Positions 24,012-36,516 of a DNA stretch of 64,000 bases are shown here, one piece after another. Origin of the DNA: Sipunculus nudus (lineage: Eukaryota; Annelida; Sipuncula; Golfingiida; Sipunculidae); contig CM049318.1 of NCBI GenBank assembly GCA_026874595.1, positions 3,285,741-3,349,740 on the forward strand. Reading direction: 5' to 3'. Every line of letters starts with the position of its first letter. The first letter of the stretch is position 1. Below the pieces are notes generated by a model. It searched no databases and was not told the DNA's origin. It saw only the letters and a list, made by a program, of their open reading frames with translations. Position numbers and translations under genes: made by a program.

Positions 24012-26868
24012 CCTACTTAAATAATTCCGACTGATTCTTGTCCAAAGAAGTTTCACCCGAGACCTGCTAAAAGTACAATTAGCAAATATTTAAGAAAATA
24101 AGTATAACTGGTCAAATTTGTAAGAAATTAAACTTCATGCCTGCCTGCACACATATAACAAATGATACATACATGCCTACGTATACATGCATAACGTCCT
24201 ACATAAATACATGTACACATATTTTCATTACATGCTCAAATAACTTATTTGGAGATAATATCAAATCAAATGTACCTTGATTTCTAGCCAAAGGTTGAAA
24301 TATATGCAAGCTGAGGTTTATCGTCATGTAACTAATCTATCCGTCAGTCTGGCTGTTTGCCTGTCCATCATATCCATCTATCAACATTGCCAATAATATA
24401 TTGTATCATCAGCTGATAGGATAGATGTTAACGACAAATGTTTGAGCAACAGTTTCATAATACATAAATGAAAAGCACGTGATACCAATAGCTAATATCC
24501 ATAATGGTTTCAAGTTTACTCTCAAGTTTCAACGCTCCCAAAAAGCATACGTGTGCATACTAAAGGCTTGGCATATGTACAGACATGGAGTAATAGTAAT
24601 AAGTAATAGTAATAGTAATAGACTATTACAGCTTTTTCCATGTATTAGTAATAGTAATAGTAATAGACTAAAATATTTGAGCTGTAATAGTAATAGTAAT
24701 AGAAACAGAAGGCAAAGTAATAGAGTAATGCATATTACTTTCTATTACTTCCTGTGAACCCCTTGATATGAAGCATATCAGCAAATAATGCTGAACAGAC
24801 TCAGTTCTTGTCCTGTAATTGCCCAGAATGTGCCTCTTGTTGAGGCAAGCATGGGCCAGCTGCCACATTGCTGGTGACCACTGGTGCTAATTATATAAGA
24901 GTACTGGACAGTGGTAGGTCACAGCCAAATAAGTTACCTGGCACAATCTGACCATTGATTAGTAAACCATGGATAAACAGAGGCATGTTTGATGTTAAGA
25001 GACAGATAAATTGTGTATTATAATTGTGACATGTACATCTTATTTCACATCCATCAATCCATATGCATATTCTGAAATGTACCTGGATTTGTTTTCACAA
25101 GCCAGTTTCCATTTCAATCATACTGATTGCAATAACACACATTCAAGAAAAATATAATATGGAACCAGATACAGTGAAGTCTGTAGACCCAAAATGTTCA
25201 TGATAAGCTTATGGTGTTTTCACCACCCATACGTATTGAAGCCTACAATGCTATAAACTCGTACCAGTACTACAATCACTTTGATAAAGTCATACTGCAG
25301 GCACATGTATTATCTGGTTAATTTATATACATATTCTTTTAAAACTATTCTTTTAATACTTGTCTATTATTTTCATAGTACCAATTTTGCAGACCTTCAT
25401 TCAGTATATAAAATTATGTTGATTTATATTTTGAAAATTAAATGAACTATTTTTTCACGATATTAATTTCAGAAATTTTGATATTAAATAATTAGATCCT
25501 GTGATGTACAAAATTTAAAGTACAAGATTGTTTATACCAAATTTATTGTGAAAGTGATTTAAATAATATTTTATTTGTTTTGTAAAATTGATGTTAGTTT
25601 AAATCACTCTACATATTCCTAAATCATCCTTTGTTGGTTTTGCTGCAATGAAGAAGGGCATGCCTGAAGAATAAAAGCCATGCATGCTACCATTATTGCA
25701 AAGTTTACCACTTCTCTGTTCACTCTCAAGATGTAATATGTGATGGAATAAAAGAAAGCATCATATCCAAATGAACATATATACACCTGGGAAGATGGGG
25801 TACTTTGTCTCAAGTTTGGTTCTGTCAAGAATCTTGATGTAAACAGTATTTTCACTGGATATATTTAAAAGGATTGGGAAGCAGGACACAGCCCTACATA
25901 AATCCCTCTCCTGATACATACATAAAGGACTGAATTGTCAGATTTGATAGTAAATAATAATATGCAATAATCATGAATAATTCCTCTCCAGACAGTTGTT
26001 AGTTACACTGAAAATCTTTATTTATTTACTATGAGAAAGAAGATTTAATCTAAACAGAAGTATGTACTATAAAATAAATTTATGTGAAATGTATATGAAA
26101 ATAATATAAAATGTACAAGCATGCATATAATTATTAATCAATTTTTTACATCTGCTAGGGCCTTTACAATGGGTTGCTTTTAAATTACATGTATTCAAGA
26201 TTTCATACAATTATCTTATAATTTTGACTTGAAACGCCCTAATAACGATCATTGAGGTTTCAAAATATAAAACACACAGAATTAAAGAAGCTGAAATAAT
26301 TAAGATCTCCAGTATCATTATGCTTCTTGTAAATGACAGACACAGTATACGAAAATTGTGTAGGTAACTGGATGATATAGTTGCTTGGAATATTATTTAA
26401 ACATGTGATTGTAGTGCTAGTTTATAGCACTCATGGCTGCGCAAGGCCTAGAATCCTCCCATCAGTTCATGTAATAGTAATAGTAATAGATACCCAAGTA
26501 ATAGTAATAGTAATAGCAATAGTAATAGAAGATAAAATGTGGTTATAGTAATAGTAATAGTAATATCAGAAATTGAAAGTAATAGTAATAGTTATAGTAA
26601 TAGAAAAACTGTAATAGACCCCATGTCTATATGAACTCTATTAACCTTGATTTTTCACACTAGCGTTCAGATGTGTATACTACGTATTGATATTAGAATG
26701 AAGCTATTAAACCATCATTATCGAATAACACGTAACCTCAGGACAATGGTTGGGACATGTCGAGCGTTGAATTGCTGCGTCCTCTGGCGAGTAGAAGTGG
26801 AAACGTAGTAGGATCGATAGAACGAACAAGACCGAGACTTCAATCAGAATTCTGAGCAGGAGGGTTAT
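21498..26868 (-). CDS. METTL24-like methyltransferase-family protein (split gene)
   Basis: Minus-strand gene of the Methyltransf_22 (METTL24-like) family. Supported exons in order of transcription: 26737-26868, possibly 24017-24063, 23456-23658, 23001-23075, 22291-22426 and 21498-21806 with the stop TAG. The last four join in phase (2, 2, 0) and give 240 residues. These carry [16 protein letters not shown] (SAM-site start), [33 protein letters not shown] and RLFYTHFNP, the family's ordered motifs through to its usual C-terminus. The first exon encodes about 17 hydrophobic residues, fitting a type II membrane anchor and a luminal or extracellular domain. The substrate is unknown. The starting ATG exon was not found, and the phase between the anchor exon and the catalytic part is unresolved. 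Confidence 0.8.
22291..22426 (-). CDS. METTL24-like gene, exon with FHNLGVW motif
   Basis: cattacag|T opens (phase 2) and GAG|GTACC closes (phase 0). The 45 codons contain [12 protein letters not shown] and [12 protein letters not shown], conserved family motifs. The open frame extends upstream into the intron, but family similarity starts exactly at the acceptor. Confidence 0.8.
22917..22975. repeat. (TA)n microsatellite in METTL24-like intron
   Basis: Interrupted TA run between two coding exons. Confidence 0.85.
23001..23075 (-). CDS. METTL24-like gene, small exon
   Basis: cttgtttag|A opens and CCCAG|GTGAGA closes. Phase 2 on both sides. The 24 whole codons encode [14 protein letters not shown] and HSFDP, continuing the methyltransferase motif without a break into the next exon. 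Confidence 0.8.
23456..23658 (-). CDS. METTL24-like gene, exon with GNWGDGGW motif
   Basis: ggtttag precedes 23658 and TTCGG|GTGAG closes the exon, leaving phase 2. It encodes 67 codons including [18 protein letters not shown] and CLVYSFG, the start of the SAM-binding fold. The in-frame TAG directly upstream lies in the acceptor, so the exon must be spliced. Confidence 0.75.
23917..24008. repeat. (CA)n/(TA)n microsatellite in METTL24-like intron
   Basis: cacaca followed by a long TA tract with cata interruptions, next to the candidate stalk exon. Confidence 0.9.
24017..24063 (-). CDS. METTL24-like gene, candidate stalk exon
   Basis: gtacttttagcag precedes and a GTAGGT donor follows. Read from phase 0 it gives [15 protein letters not shown] plus two bases. 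This would fit a stalk. It joins the next exon in frame only if that exon starts at an internal, weak acceptor (gacag|A), so this exon is a suggestion. Confidence 0.3.
24590..26612. repeat. Two blocks of (AGTAAT)n hexanucleotide repeats
   Basis: Blocks at about 24590-24750 and 26470-26612 are runs of agtaat broken by short non-repeat spacers. Both are in the same direction, inside the METTL24-like intron. The outer edges carry agacatggagt (about 24582) and, in inverse orientation, ccccatgtct (about 26618), so the whole 2-kb segment may be one element. No gene is seen between them. Confidence 0.7.
26737..26868 (-). CDS. METTL24-like gene, membrane-anchor exon
   Basis: A pyrimidine-rich tract and cag precede 26868, and GAG|GTTACG follows at 26737. 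The 44 codons are fully open and encode [19 protein letters not shown], a convincing membrane helix. A stalk with two Cys ending CPNHCPE follows. Both boundaries are phase 0. Assignment to the downstream methyltransferase exons is inferred from strand, distance and the family's usual N-terminal anchor. Confidence 0.55.
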
Positions 26869-28294
26869 CTGAAAGTATATGACGGAAAATTTAAAATAAC
26901 CAGGAGTAAATGTTTATGAGCAATAGCACATAAAATCCATCAAACGAAAAAGGTATCAAGAGAAAAAAAACACTCGGACCTGGTTTTAAAAAGGGTATCA
27001 GTATTGGCATTGGGGGTCGGTATCTGTATATTAATAGCGCAAGGCAGTTTTTGTAAGGTTCCGTATCTCCTCTGATTCCACAGTACGGATTACCGTGATT
27101 TTTTTACATACATATGCTCCGCGTTTGTCCGAAGAGATTCCATCCACTTTTATTTGCAATATTTGCGTATTACGTGCATAATTAATAATTTTAATATTTG
27201 CTCCCCCGCGGGCGCCTCTTTTCTTCGGGCCCGGTAACACAAAGGTCATGTGTGTGATGACGGGACAGAGGTTTCCTCCGGGGGCCCTACCGGGGGCTGT
27301 TGTACATTTTCGCGGACACCAGCCCGAAATAATCCCGATCGGTGATCCCTCCTCAAAAGGGGGATCATTGAAAAATTTGTTTTGCAGGCCTTCCTGCCTT
27401 CCCCACTCACATGACCTGTTATGCTTGTGTGCACATCTACCGGGTCGCAGTAATCCGTAATGGTTATAAAGTCGCACAAAGTCGAAGGGCATTGCATGCG
27501 ATTGAAGTCCTTGACAAATATTCACCAACACATTTAGGCCCATACCATGTAGCAGATGTAAAGAAAATATTAACCCAATTCACGTCGTGGCTGGATTATT
27601 CGGTGTGATGTGTATACGTGTGGTGTCGCACCACCAAAGTTTTAAACATATAATATTGGCTTGATGCGGGCTGCAGGCCAACAACCATATAATATGCATG
27701 AAGTCATACTGCTGCTGGCATCTTAATTTTGCCACTTATTTCTTATCTACCACGTACACTCTCCTCCACTTCATCAATTCTAAATATCATAACGTCCGTC
27801 CGCATACACCCATAGTCATAATCTCGTCGAGACAGTGTCTGAGTGATCCTACAGTTGTCCTTAAGCCCGCGTTCTATAGTGGCTTCCTCTTTCGTTTTAA
27901 AGGATGCATGCTTAATGCATAAAAGTCATGGCCATCAAAGTTACTATTTTTCACAAATAAAACTGGTATTTTTGCATATACTTATAAGTTCTATTTCATG
28001 GACAGTTTTTTTTTATGTATATGTGATATTGTTGATCAGTTTCTCATATCACAGTGTACAAGTGTAGGTGACTGTTTGTCAAAGACCCCGGCCACATGTT
28101 AGGCACTGGCGATCGTGTGCGAAACATGTCCCGAACGCTGTGCCGAAAGATTTTTATCCATAGAAGCACACGAATAACAGATCTATATATTAATAGGGTA
28201 ACAGGATTTGTGTGATTTTCTCCGCATGGATTGTCGTATTCGCCCCAGACCGTGCGTAGCACAGGTAAATGCTTGTGATATTGTTTGCGTGGCG

Positions 28295-28370
28295 CAAATG
28301 TCATGTATGTATGTATGTATGTATGTATGTATGTATGTATATGTGTATGTTTATATATATATGTATATAT

Positions 28371-28405
<35 letters not shown>
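28295..28405. repeat. (GTAT)n and (TA)n microsatellites
   Basis: About nine gtat repeats followed by interrupted TA tracts. Confidence 0.9.
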
Positions 28406-28411
<6 letters not shown>

Positions 28412-28673
28412 TATACACAATTTTTATATATATGTATAGATAACTAATTATGGTATTCGGCAAGCTCTGTATATATACGGTGAAACTTAGCCTAACGATC
28501 TCCTTTTTTAGCGACCATCACAAAAATTATAAGACCTCACATAGACGACCACCTCGAAAATGCGACCACCATATAAAGATCCCGTTGGTGGTCGAAATTC
28601 GAGGTTTCGCTGTCAATTAATATATGCAGAAAAGCGGAGAGTTGCAAGTGGATAGAAAGTTAAGCAACAGTAC

Positions 28674-28674
<1 letters not shown>

Positions 28675-28744
<70 letters not shown>
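28675..28744. repeat. (TA)n microsatellite
   Basis: Uninterrupted TA run of about 70 bases. Confidence 0.95.
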
Positions 28745-28746
<2 letters not shown>

Positions 28747-31700
28747 AACAAATGTGCCGGAAAGACCAGGACTGAAGAAACACCCATTATGTTTATATTC
28801 AGTATATGAAAGGAACACAACTTCCCACAGGAGTAATGGGATAGTGATGAAGGCAAAATTGGCATTATTAAAATATTTATTACGGGGACGAACAGAAGTA
28901 AGATACTTGCCCACCTTAGCCATGCTTTTGAATCCAGTCAAAGATTTTCTTGTTGCTTCTTGTAGGGCTGTAATAAATATGCACAGTATACAACAACACA
29001 AGACTGAGAATGCTTTATCAATGAACTTCTTTCTCCGTAATGTTCTAAAATATATAAAGATCGGTTCAATTGATAATTCTGAATGGTACATATAAAAGAA
29101 AACAACAAATGAAAATCGTATCAGGTAAAACTCACAGGTCAACCATACAAAATGAAATCGTTATGATTCAACACCAGCGCGTCATCAAGTATGGACCATA
29201 CGGCCGACCGCACAAAGGCTCGCATTGAGATCCATCAAATTTGAATATGCAATTTATATCCCTATAAGAACTGCTCATGTTCAGGTGTTGTCCATTAAAA
29301 TATATACCGTAAACAGGTTCGCGTATAACATTGTGGCTGCCTAAATATTTTCGAGGTTGAAATTTCGTGATTTCCACTTACCATACAATTGACTACACAT
29401 AATGTATCCTTTATTATATAATTAATTTATATCCTAGAACAATTATAAATATTAGAGAAGTATTAAGCGAACTTTACAGATTTAGAAATGCTTGTTCATT
29501 ATAGACAGATAATAAAAATATCACATAATTGGTACATGTCGCATCACAACACAGGAAACGGCGTTCACAAAAGGTAAGTAAGGTAAATAAGGAACTAACT
29601 CTAAAAATGGCTCGCAGTTCGTTTTATAGGGCACACTCTTCGGCATTCATGTGACGTCACGGCTATTCCAGGGCAGGAAGTCTTTACCGTAAGGTCAAAG
29701 GTCGATTGTAGAGAATGACTTGTCGGTACCGTCACCGGCTGTCGCTGACGATGCTACAATCCTTGATTATCCTCACCTAATATGAAGGGTGTTTTTTTCC
29801 TGACACCTATGAAAGATAGCGTTCCCTTCAAGCTGCCGGATTTCGTGTAACGCAGCTTGGATAGTGTGCTTTGGGAATTCACTGCTTAACGTTACAAAGA
29901 AAACTACTCCCAAGGTCCGTTCACGGATGTTTTGGTAAGGGAACAGAAATGATCGGAAAATAAATTCATATTACCATACATTTTAATTTATTCACATTCG
30001 CAAAAGCACACGCTAAATTCACTAACATTAATTATAAAAACAGTTCAAATTTACAGAAGTAGAGGATCATCACAACCGTGATTCATGTTCACGGTCACTG
30101 TGAAGGTTCCTGTTCACGACCACTGTGAAGGGTGTTCGTCATTTCATCAATCTGGTCAGTCTTCTGTCTGTCACTTCGAGCCAGTTGAGTAGCATCTACT
30201 TCCGTTACATGTTGCTTCGTCTGCGTTCCCGCTCCATCGACCTCTAACCTTCTAACCGGCCTAGACTTGTCTCGTCCCAAGACGCTTTATTCCGATTCGC
30301 TCTGCTCCTCTCCATTACCTCTTGAGTTCGGCCCTACAGTTTAAACCGTGTATGGTTCCAAATAGAGGGACCCTTTGGAATCGTTTAAGTGATTTTTTAT
30401 CAGGTGTCAACATAAAATAATTCCCTGTTCTTTACCTTTGGGTATTGTATAAAATTACTTAAATGTTGTAGCTCCAATGTAATGCTCAGTTGCCTTACAC
30501 ATCCATAATTTTACAAGAGACCTAATGTTTACATAGGTAAGAAGTCGCCATGATTGTATGAAGTATCCCACAGTCCTTTGCGAGGGATTTAGACTGGAAA
30601 CCAGCTCATAAAATATCGCTCTTGGTACTTGAAAAAAACAGGCGGTAATAGAGAAATATACTGAGTACCAGTCAGCCAGCCCATACAAGTCCTCTCACAA
30701 CAAGTTCCTAAAGTTTGGTATGTTAAACCACGGCGGGCTTACAAGGATTTTAGGGTATAATTTTCATTAAAATAGTCAATGAAAAAATGTGGTAATGTTG
30801 CTAGAAAGACTCATTTACTATCAAAGACACGACCGGGTGTATTTATATTAGTATATTTAGCAATTTTAAACTTTTTTTGGTGCCGCTTACAATATCACCA
30901 TTACACGGCCACGGTGTACAGGTCTTTAAAGTTGTGGATTCCGTAACAAGGCCTAGACCACGCGTGCACAGACCACAGCACCACACGGACAGGACTTGTA
31001 AGGCCCGAAACATCACTGTCAGTAAAAACAAAATAAAACAACACTGGCTCCGTGCACTCCGTGCACACAGATGCATGGCTACGATAAAAATACCCTGAAT
31101 GTCATAAGAGGTTTATGGAGCTAGAACGCTCTACTGATTTCAGTAGGGGGCCATACGATAAGATTGATATGTTATTATTACGCTTCTTGATTTCAGGGTT
31201 TTGCGTTCCTCAGTTACTTATATTCTTTGTGCGCGTAACATCTTCATTGCTGTAACAGTAAAAACCTCCGGTGCGTAATTTTCTTTGGAATTTTCAATAT
31301 GCTACTTATCTCTGATGAATAAATAGCCATTATAACCCTTGCAGAATGGTAGCTTCATGAATGAGTAATGCCTACACTGAAAACGTAGGGTTGTCAAATC
31401 TACCAATTATGACCCCCTACGGGGAGTCGGTGGTGAAAATGGGTATGGTTGTCATAACACAGCACTATACTGCCCCAGGGGAGTGCGTGCTGACCCTCCG
31501 TGAAGTGTCAGGCCTTGAGCAGCTCCCTGGCAGCACGACAGCCAGCTTGGACAAGAGCGCACGCTGACCACGCGTGAGCCGGGCCGGATACGGGATTACC
31601 TCGCGGACTGCATGGGCCGGATCTAGGTCACGGGTGCCTAGGGCACGTGCTGCGAAAAATGGAACCTTGCAAATTTTTTTTATATATTCTAATTATTATT

Positions 31701-32891
31701 GTTATTATAATAATTATTGCCAAAAGAGTAACTGTTAAACAATGTAACTTTAAGAATGGTTTCCTTTGAAGTATTATTGTAATCAGTTAAATAATTATTT
31801 AGGCTTTGTAGTCGATAAATGCAACGGTATGTGTTCCTTTGAAAGAGAAAGCAATTGTGTTGTGTAAGATTTTATGTTAAATTGTGGTTAAAAATTTGTG
31901 GCGTATGATTAGAATATAAATTAAAATAAAGTAAAAATTGATTTGACTGTAAAAATCATTAAAATATATGGATTTGCTAGCGGTTGTCCTTTCCAGTAGT
32001 TTTGATATTAATGATATTCATATTATTATTAAAGTTATTATTATGATTTATTATTGATGATAATAAAATAAATATAATAATAATAAAAACATAATACTAA
32101 TACTAATATTATTATATATTATTATTATTATTATTATATTATAACAAGAATAAGAAACTATATGATAAAAAACATTTATTAAATATTAAGTGAAAAAGTA
32201 TATCTGTTACAGATTATGAGTCTCAAATTAACTTAGGAAATTGAGTAATTAATTACGTCATCAGATAAAGCTTCCATGGACATTCTCAACTTGGATCATC
32301 TGATCTAAAGACAAATTTATTCTTATGTATTGATTTTATATTTAGAAAAAAAACAACTGTTGAATGTGATGGGAAATGATCCACCAAAGTGAAGGCTGTA
32401 CTCCCTTTTTGACATTTATAACATTTACTCCCGCCAACAGGGAGGTCGAGGTCTGGACAAGGAAGTCTGACACTTCTTCTGCAGATTAAGTGAATAAAAT
32501 TATCCATGTACGTCACATGAATGGAACTGCACTTGTGGTAGAAAAGCATATTACCAATATATAGAATGAAGCGTGAAAACCTAAATGTTAAAACCTCTGA
32601 CCTCTTGAATAGCCATGACTAAATGCAAGGATGCTGAACACCAGGTGGGATTGTCAGCTGCAAGTTTAAATGTTCTGTGGAAGGCCTCCCGGAGTTTAAA
32701 TGACTATTTAATTGTAGGGATACTAGAATGACATGTTTATGGTGTTGGATATAGAATATGACACTAAACAGTGAGAAAAAGGAAGGATAACTCAGACTGG
32801 TATTGTAGTGTAAATTAATAGCTTGTCCAGTGCCTGCCGCAGCCCATGCTTTGCCTTACTGAGCACCACGTGGGCAGTGACCTAGTTTCTG

Positions 32892-32925
32892 TGACGTCAC
32901 GATCGGATGTGTCGTGCTATAATGT
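32892..32925 (+). promoter_or_regulatory. Candidate promoter: CRE-like palindrome and TATA-like box
   Basis: A perfect TGACGTCA (CREB/ATF-type site) at 32892-32899 is followed by ctataatg near 32917, about 130 bases upstream of the ATG at 33050. Spacing suits a Pol II promoter for the candidate gene there, but this is inference. Confidence 0.25.
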
Positions 32926-33049
32926 GCATGTGTACAAGTATTGGGTGAACACAATATTTACATGTGTTTACAACATTTTTGCCTAGAGGTTACTGACACT
33001 AGAAGAGTCGGTGTTACATTAACTTGTACATGTGATAGTATAAGTTAGT

Positions 33050-33738
33050 ATGGATCGTTTAGCAGTCTTCACGACAATCATCGTCATCGTCTCTGCCGAA
33101 GTGATTGCAGTGCATCGTATACAAAGTAGGCCTACAATTGAGTGATAGCCAGTCAAGTCGGCCGGTGAGTAGGTGAAATGTATAAATTGATGTTTCTGAA
33201 AAGTGAGTAATTTGTTAAGAACAGGCACTGATTTTAATACTTCAGCTGTGATAAAATTGCTATATAATGACACACATCGTGAATGTCTCCTTAGTGACAG
33301 ACAGGGTCATTAAACTAAATATTTATATTAAGGGGGGGGGGGCGATATGTATTTTGATATATCTGTATATATACTTTAAATGACTAATTTTTAAAGTGGC
33401 TACAACAGGTTCTATTGTTAATGTAATGTTATAATGAAACCAAGCATCCCAAACTACACCCATTTGTAAAGCTAAATGTATATACATCGAAAGTTATCAA
33501 AACTTTGTGTTATGTGTACTCCTGAGCCCTGACAATGTGATTGTTACATGATACAGCGGGGTCAGTACAAACACACGTATGTGAAATGTGTAAGGTTTCA
33601 ATATAATTGTTAAATTTAATATTTACATGATCATCTGTGTATTAAATGTATATTTTTCAAACATTTTGTACAGTCTATTCCTGGACCAACGAGCCTAGGC
33701 TCTTTACACAGCGCTTTACCCATAGGCCAACTACCTAA
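33050..33738 (+). CDS. Candidate two-exon secreted micro-peptide
   Basis: An ATG at 33050 opens 25 codons that look like a signal peptide (a basic start, then FTTIIVIVSAEVIAV), ending at CAAA|GTAGGC (33125, phase 1). The nearest acceptor tttgtacag|TC at 33674 restores the frame and gives about 20 more residues (YSWTNEPRLFTQRF...) before TAA at 33736. The product would be about 46 residues. I know no family for it. The phase match and upstream CRE support it. The weak donor and the alternative unspliced 31-codon reading count against it. Confidence 0.25.
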
Positions 33739-34251
33739 ATCGTAAGCGCTGTTTGTTATGACCTTTTATCCTGAATCTCTACACCAGAGGTGAGTACTGT
33801 ATTTTGGTCCAATCAGATGAGACCCTGTGCTGAAGATAACACGATTTACCAGCCAAGCGAGAAATACAATGTTGTTCATTTCGTTTCGAGTGACAGCTCA
33901 TCGCCCCGGCGACCGTTTGAACAGGCCACAGGCTCAGGGAGAATTACCCTACATGTGGTTTCTTGGCGGAGCTGATGCCTGTCGAGTGTTTGTTGACTTG
34001 CATTTGGTTGGCTGCTTGTCACATCAGCAGATTTTTCAGCAGACAGGCCCATGTGCACCACCTGGTGTTTAAGTGCATCATAAACGGTCAAAGCAGGCAG
34101 CGCGAAAAAAATCGGTAGCTTCTTTAGAAGCGCAAGATTACCTCTGCCTCGGGAGCGTACAACGAGCCTGGAGAAGGAGAATACAGCTGACATTGGGGAA
34201 TAGCCAAACCTGCCAGGTAACTATTAATTAATTTTGCTGAAAGTTTTGTGT

Positions 34252-34294
<43 letters not shown>

Positions 34295-34304
34295 ATGTGT
34301 GTAT
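34252..34304. repeat. (TA)n(TG)n microsatellite
   Basis: Adjoining TA and TG dinucleotide runs. Confidence 0.95.
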
Positions 34305-34742
34305 GAACATGGACATGCAAGATGTCAGTACATCTTTTTACTACAGCAGCTACCCTACACCTGACAACTAGTACAGAGATGTACCTCAAGCCCTGTTGAG
34401 CCATGTGGAAGGATTAGATGCAAATGAACATATGGTAAAGGAATCTGTTTCTATAAATCCCATTAATAAATACTTGTATAATGAATATTTTTTATAACAT
34501 TTTTCATGGCACTATTTCTTGCTCAAGTTTTAATTTTGTAATATTGAAGGCACACGTTATGGGAGAGTGGTTGGAGGATGACTCTTTAATCTCAGGAACT
34601 AACTCTTCAATATGAATATTATATATGATACATTTCCAGTGTAGCATCTAAAATAAAAATTATGAGGATGGCCTATTCAGCCTTACATGTTTTTTTCATG
34701 GAATTTCACATTTTATTTTGTATTTTCAGACACTCTTTTAAA

Positions 34743-34975
34743 AACATCTTTGTTACAAATTTGTTACCCTGCGTGGAAGGTGGGACCAGGGCAAATCTAT
34801 TGTTCAAGTACAGAAGCAGAAAATAAAAAGAGAGCTATATGTTCGTCAGGTGGGTAGCCATGAACCCAACCTTGTAGTGGTAAACTACTTGGCAGAGAGG
34901 AAGCCTGGGTGGATGCCGATACAAGAAAGATACACATTCACTCTTTACGTGAACGCTGAAACAGATACTGACAAA

Positions 34976-35056
<81 letters not shown>
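34743..35056 (+). CDS. Unrecognised open segment running into a (GA)n tract
   Basis: After an in-frame TAA near 34740, about 80 codons read as ordinary mixed protein (FVTLRGRWDQGKS, VRQVGSHEPNLVVVNYLAER, WMPIQERYTFTLYVN). The frame then enters a (GA)n microsatellite as Arg-Glu repeats. It has no clear start, no obvious donor before the microsatellite and no family I recognise. It may be a lone exon, or a fragment of a mobile element. Confidence 0.25.
34980..35053. repeat. (GA)n microsatellite
   Basis: About 36 GA units without interruption. It gives Arg-Glu and Leu-Ser open frames on the two strands. Confidence 0.95.
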
Positions 35057-35057
<1 letters not shown>

Positions 35058-35246
35058 TTACGGATGAACGTGACAGGTCCATGACAAACCAAAGGTTGTC
35101 ACAGCAAACATTTGACAATTGATATATTGACAACCTGTATTGTTTAAGGTACACCCATTTGACAACCCTAACGTTGTCGATTTGACAACCCTATGTTTTC
35201 AGTGTAAAGAGAAAACTACAAGCAAATCATTTATTAGGCAGCAATA

Positions 35247-35248
<2 letters not shown>

Positions 35249-35308
<60 letters not shown>

Positions 35309-35617
35309 TATTGTATATATATTTAGCGACCACCATGAAACAACAAACATTTTTTTGCGATTCAAAATTTCATTTTTCTCAACTTTGCGGCGCCGCAAAA
35401 ATGGCCAGCCGTGTATGCAGAGCATCGCAACTTTCGGTGTGGCAAGATCTATATATAAGACCTGGTTTAGACGACCAGCTCATAAATGCGACGAAATTTC
35501 GAGGTTTACTTATATATATATATAAACCAATAATGCAACTGGTTGAACTTCAGTCACCTGATGAGCCGATGAGCGAAACCGACGGTCGTGATCCAGATTC
35601 ATCACATACCTTAGCAT

Positions 35618-35671
<54 letters not shown>

Positions 35672-35830
35672 ATTTACAAATAGAGAGAAGGGGAGGGAGA
35701 GAGAGAATCCTATAAAAGACAAGAACTATAAATAAAAAAGATATATATAGATATTAGATATTAATGAATATTTATTAATATATATATATATATATGTATG
35801 TATGTATGTATAAATATATGCGTATTTTGA
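35249..35830. repeat. (TA)n tracts around a dispersed repeat
   Basis: TA runs at about 35249-35314, 35615-35666 and 35778-35800 surround about 35330-35510. That segment shares gcgacca, cataagacct..gtttagacgacca and aatttcgaggttt with 28500-28612 and is a second copy of that family. Confidence 0.7.
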
Positions 35831-36188
35831 CATCTTTGACATCGAGATGAGTAGTGGGAGGGGTTCGTTGGGGGAAATTTACCGCAAATTAAGTTATCCC
35901 TCCATATACGGTGGGCATTACTAAATATCTGATATGAATTTCAGCCATGTCCTTAACTCGAAGGACAGCGGCTTGACATCACTATCAAACATGACTTGTG
36001 TGAAATTTGATTAGTCCTACCTTTGAATACCTGTAAGTGACAAACATTTGATAACTGGGATCGCAGACATTTTCCTAGATGCGCATCGTCAAACTAAGCA
36101 TACACAGAAGATCACCTAAATGTCACACTACGTGAATGGTAATATATAAACAACAAACATAACAAGATTTGATTATGAACACAAGACC

Positions 36189-36194
36189 TTTATT
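36189..36194 (-). terminator. Likely poly(A) signal of lysozyme gene A
   Basis: AATAAA on the minus strand about 320 bases after the stop of gene A. A second AATAAA lies about 20 bases earlier in transcription (near 36209-36214). Confidence 0.4.
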
Positions 36195-36516
36195 AAGTTA
36201 AAATTGCTTTATTGGTTGTTGTCCGCTTCATAACCTCACAAATAATAATTCGAGCAACCTTGGTGGGTGCAAGTAACTGACAAAGCGCAAAAACAGGACA
36301 CAAAAACCGGTCAACATCCAAAATTTATATCATTGCCTCCTATTTTCTTGCAAGTTGTAGCATGATACATAAACACAATACTCGGGGGTGGGGAGAGAGA
36401 GAGAATGAGAATGTATAAGCACATTCGAGTGGTTGATAATCATTATGACGCTTTCGGTTATTTCTTAGATAAAACAGTATAATAAATACAGAATATCTTC
36501 AAAGAATCTTAGCGGC

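Larger units (their letters stand above)
27000..32880. other. Stretch without supported genes
   Basis: 27190-27430 is GC-rich with open frames on both strands but no splice or family support. It could be a promoter region for the METTL24-like gene. 28295-28405 and 28675-28744 are (GTAT)n and (TA)n tracts. About 28500-28612 is a dispersed repeat (gcgacca..., tcgaggttt) seen again at 35330-35510. 29652-29659 is a perfect TGACGTCA. 31680-32200 is very AT-rich. Confidence 0.5.

Noticed and set aside
27031-27543. 170-codon minus-strand frame in a GC-rich patch
   Set aside because: No family motif, competing frames on both strands and no clear splice sites. More likely promoter or UTR-type sequence.
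28617-28865. Ile/Tyr-repeat open frames around (TA)n tracts
   Set aside because: Translation of microsatellites with no flanking coding signal.
30095-30280. 61-codon charged minus-strand frame
   Set aside because: No start context, splice sites or recognisable family.
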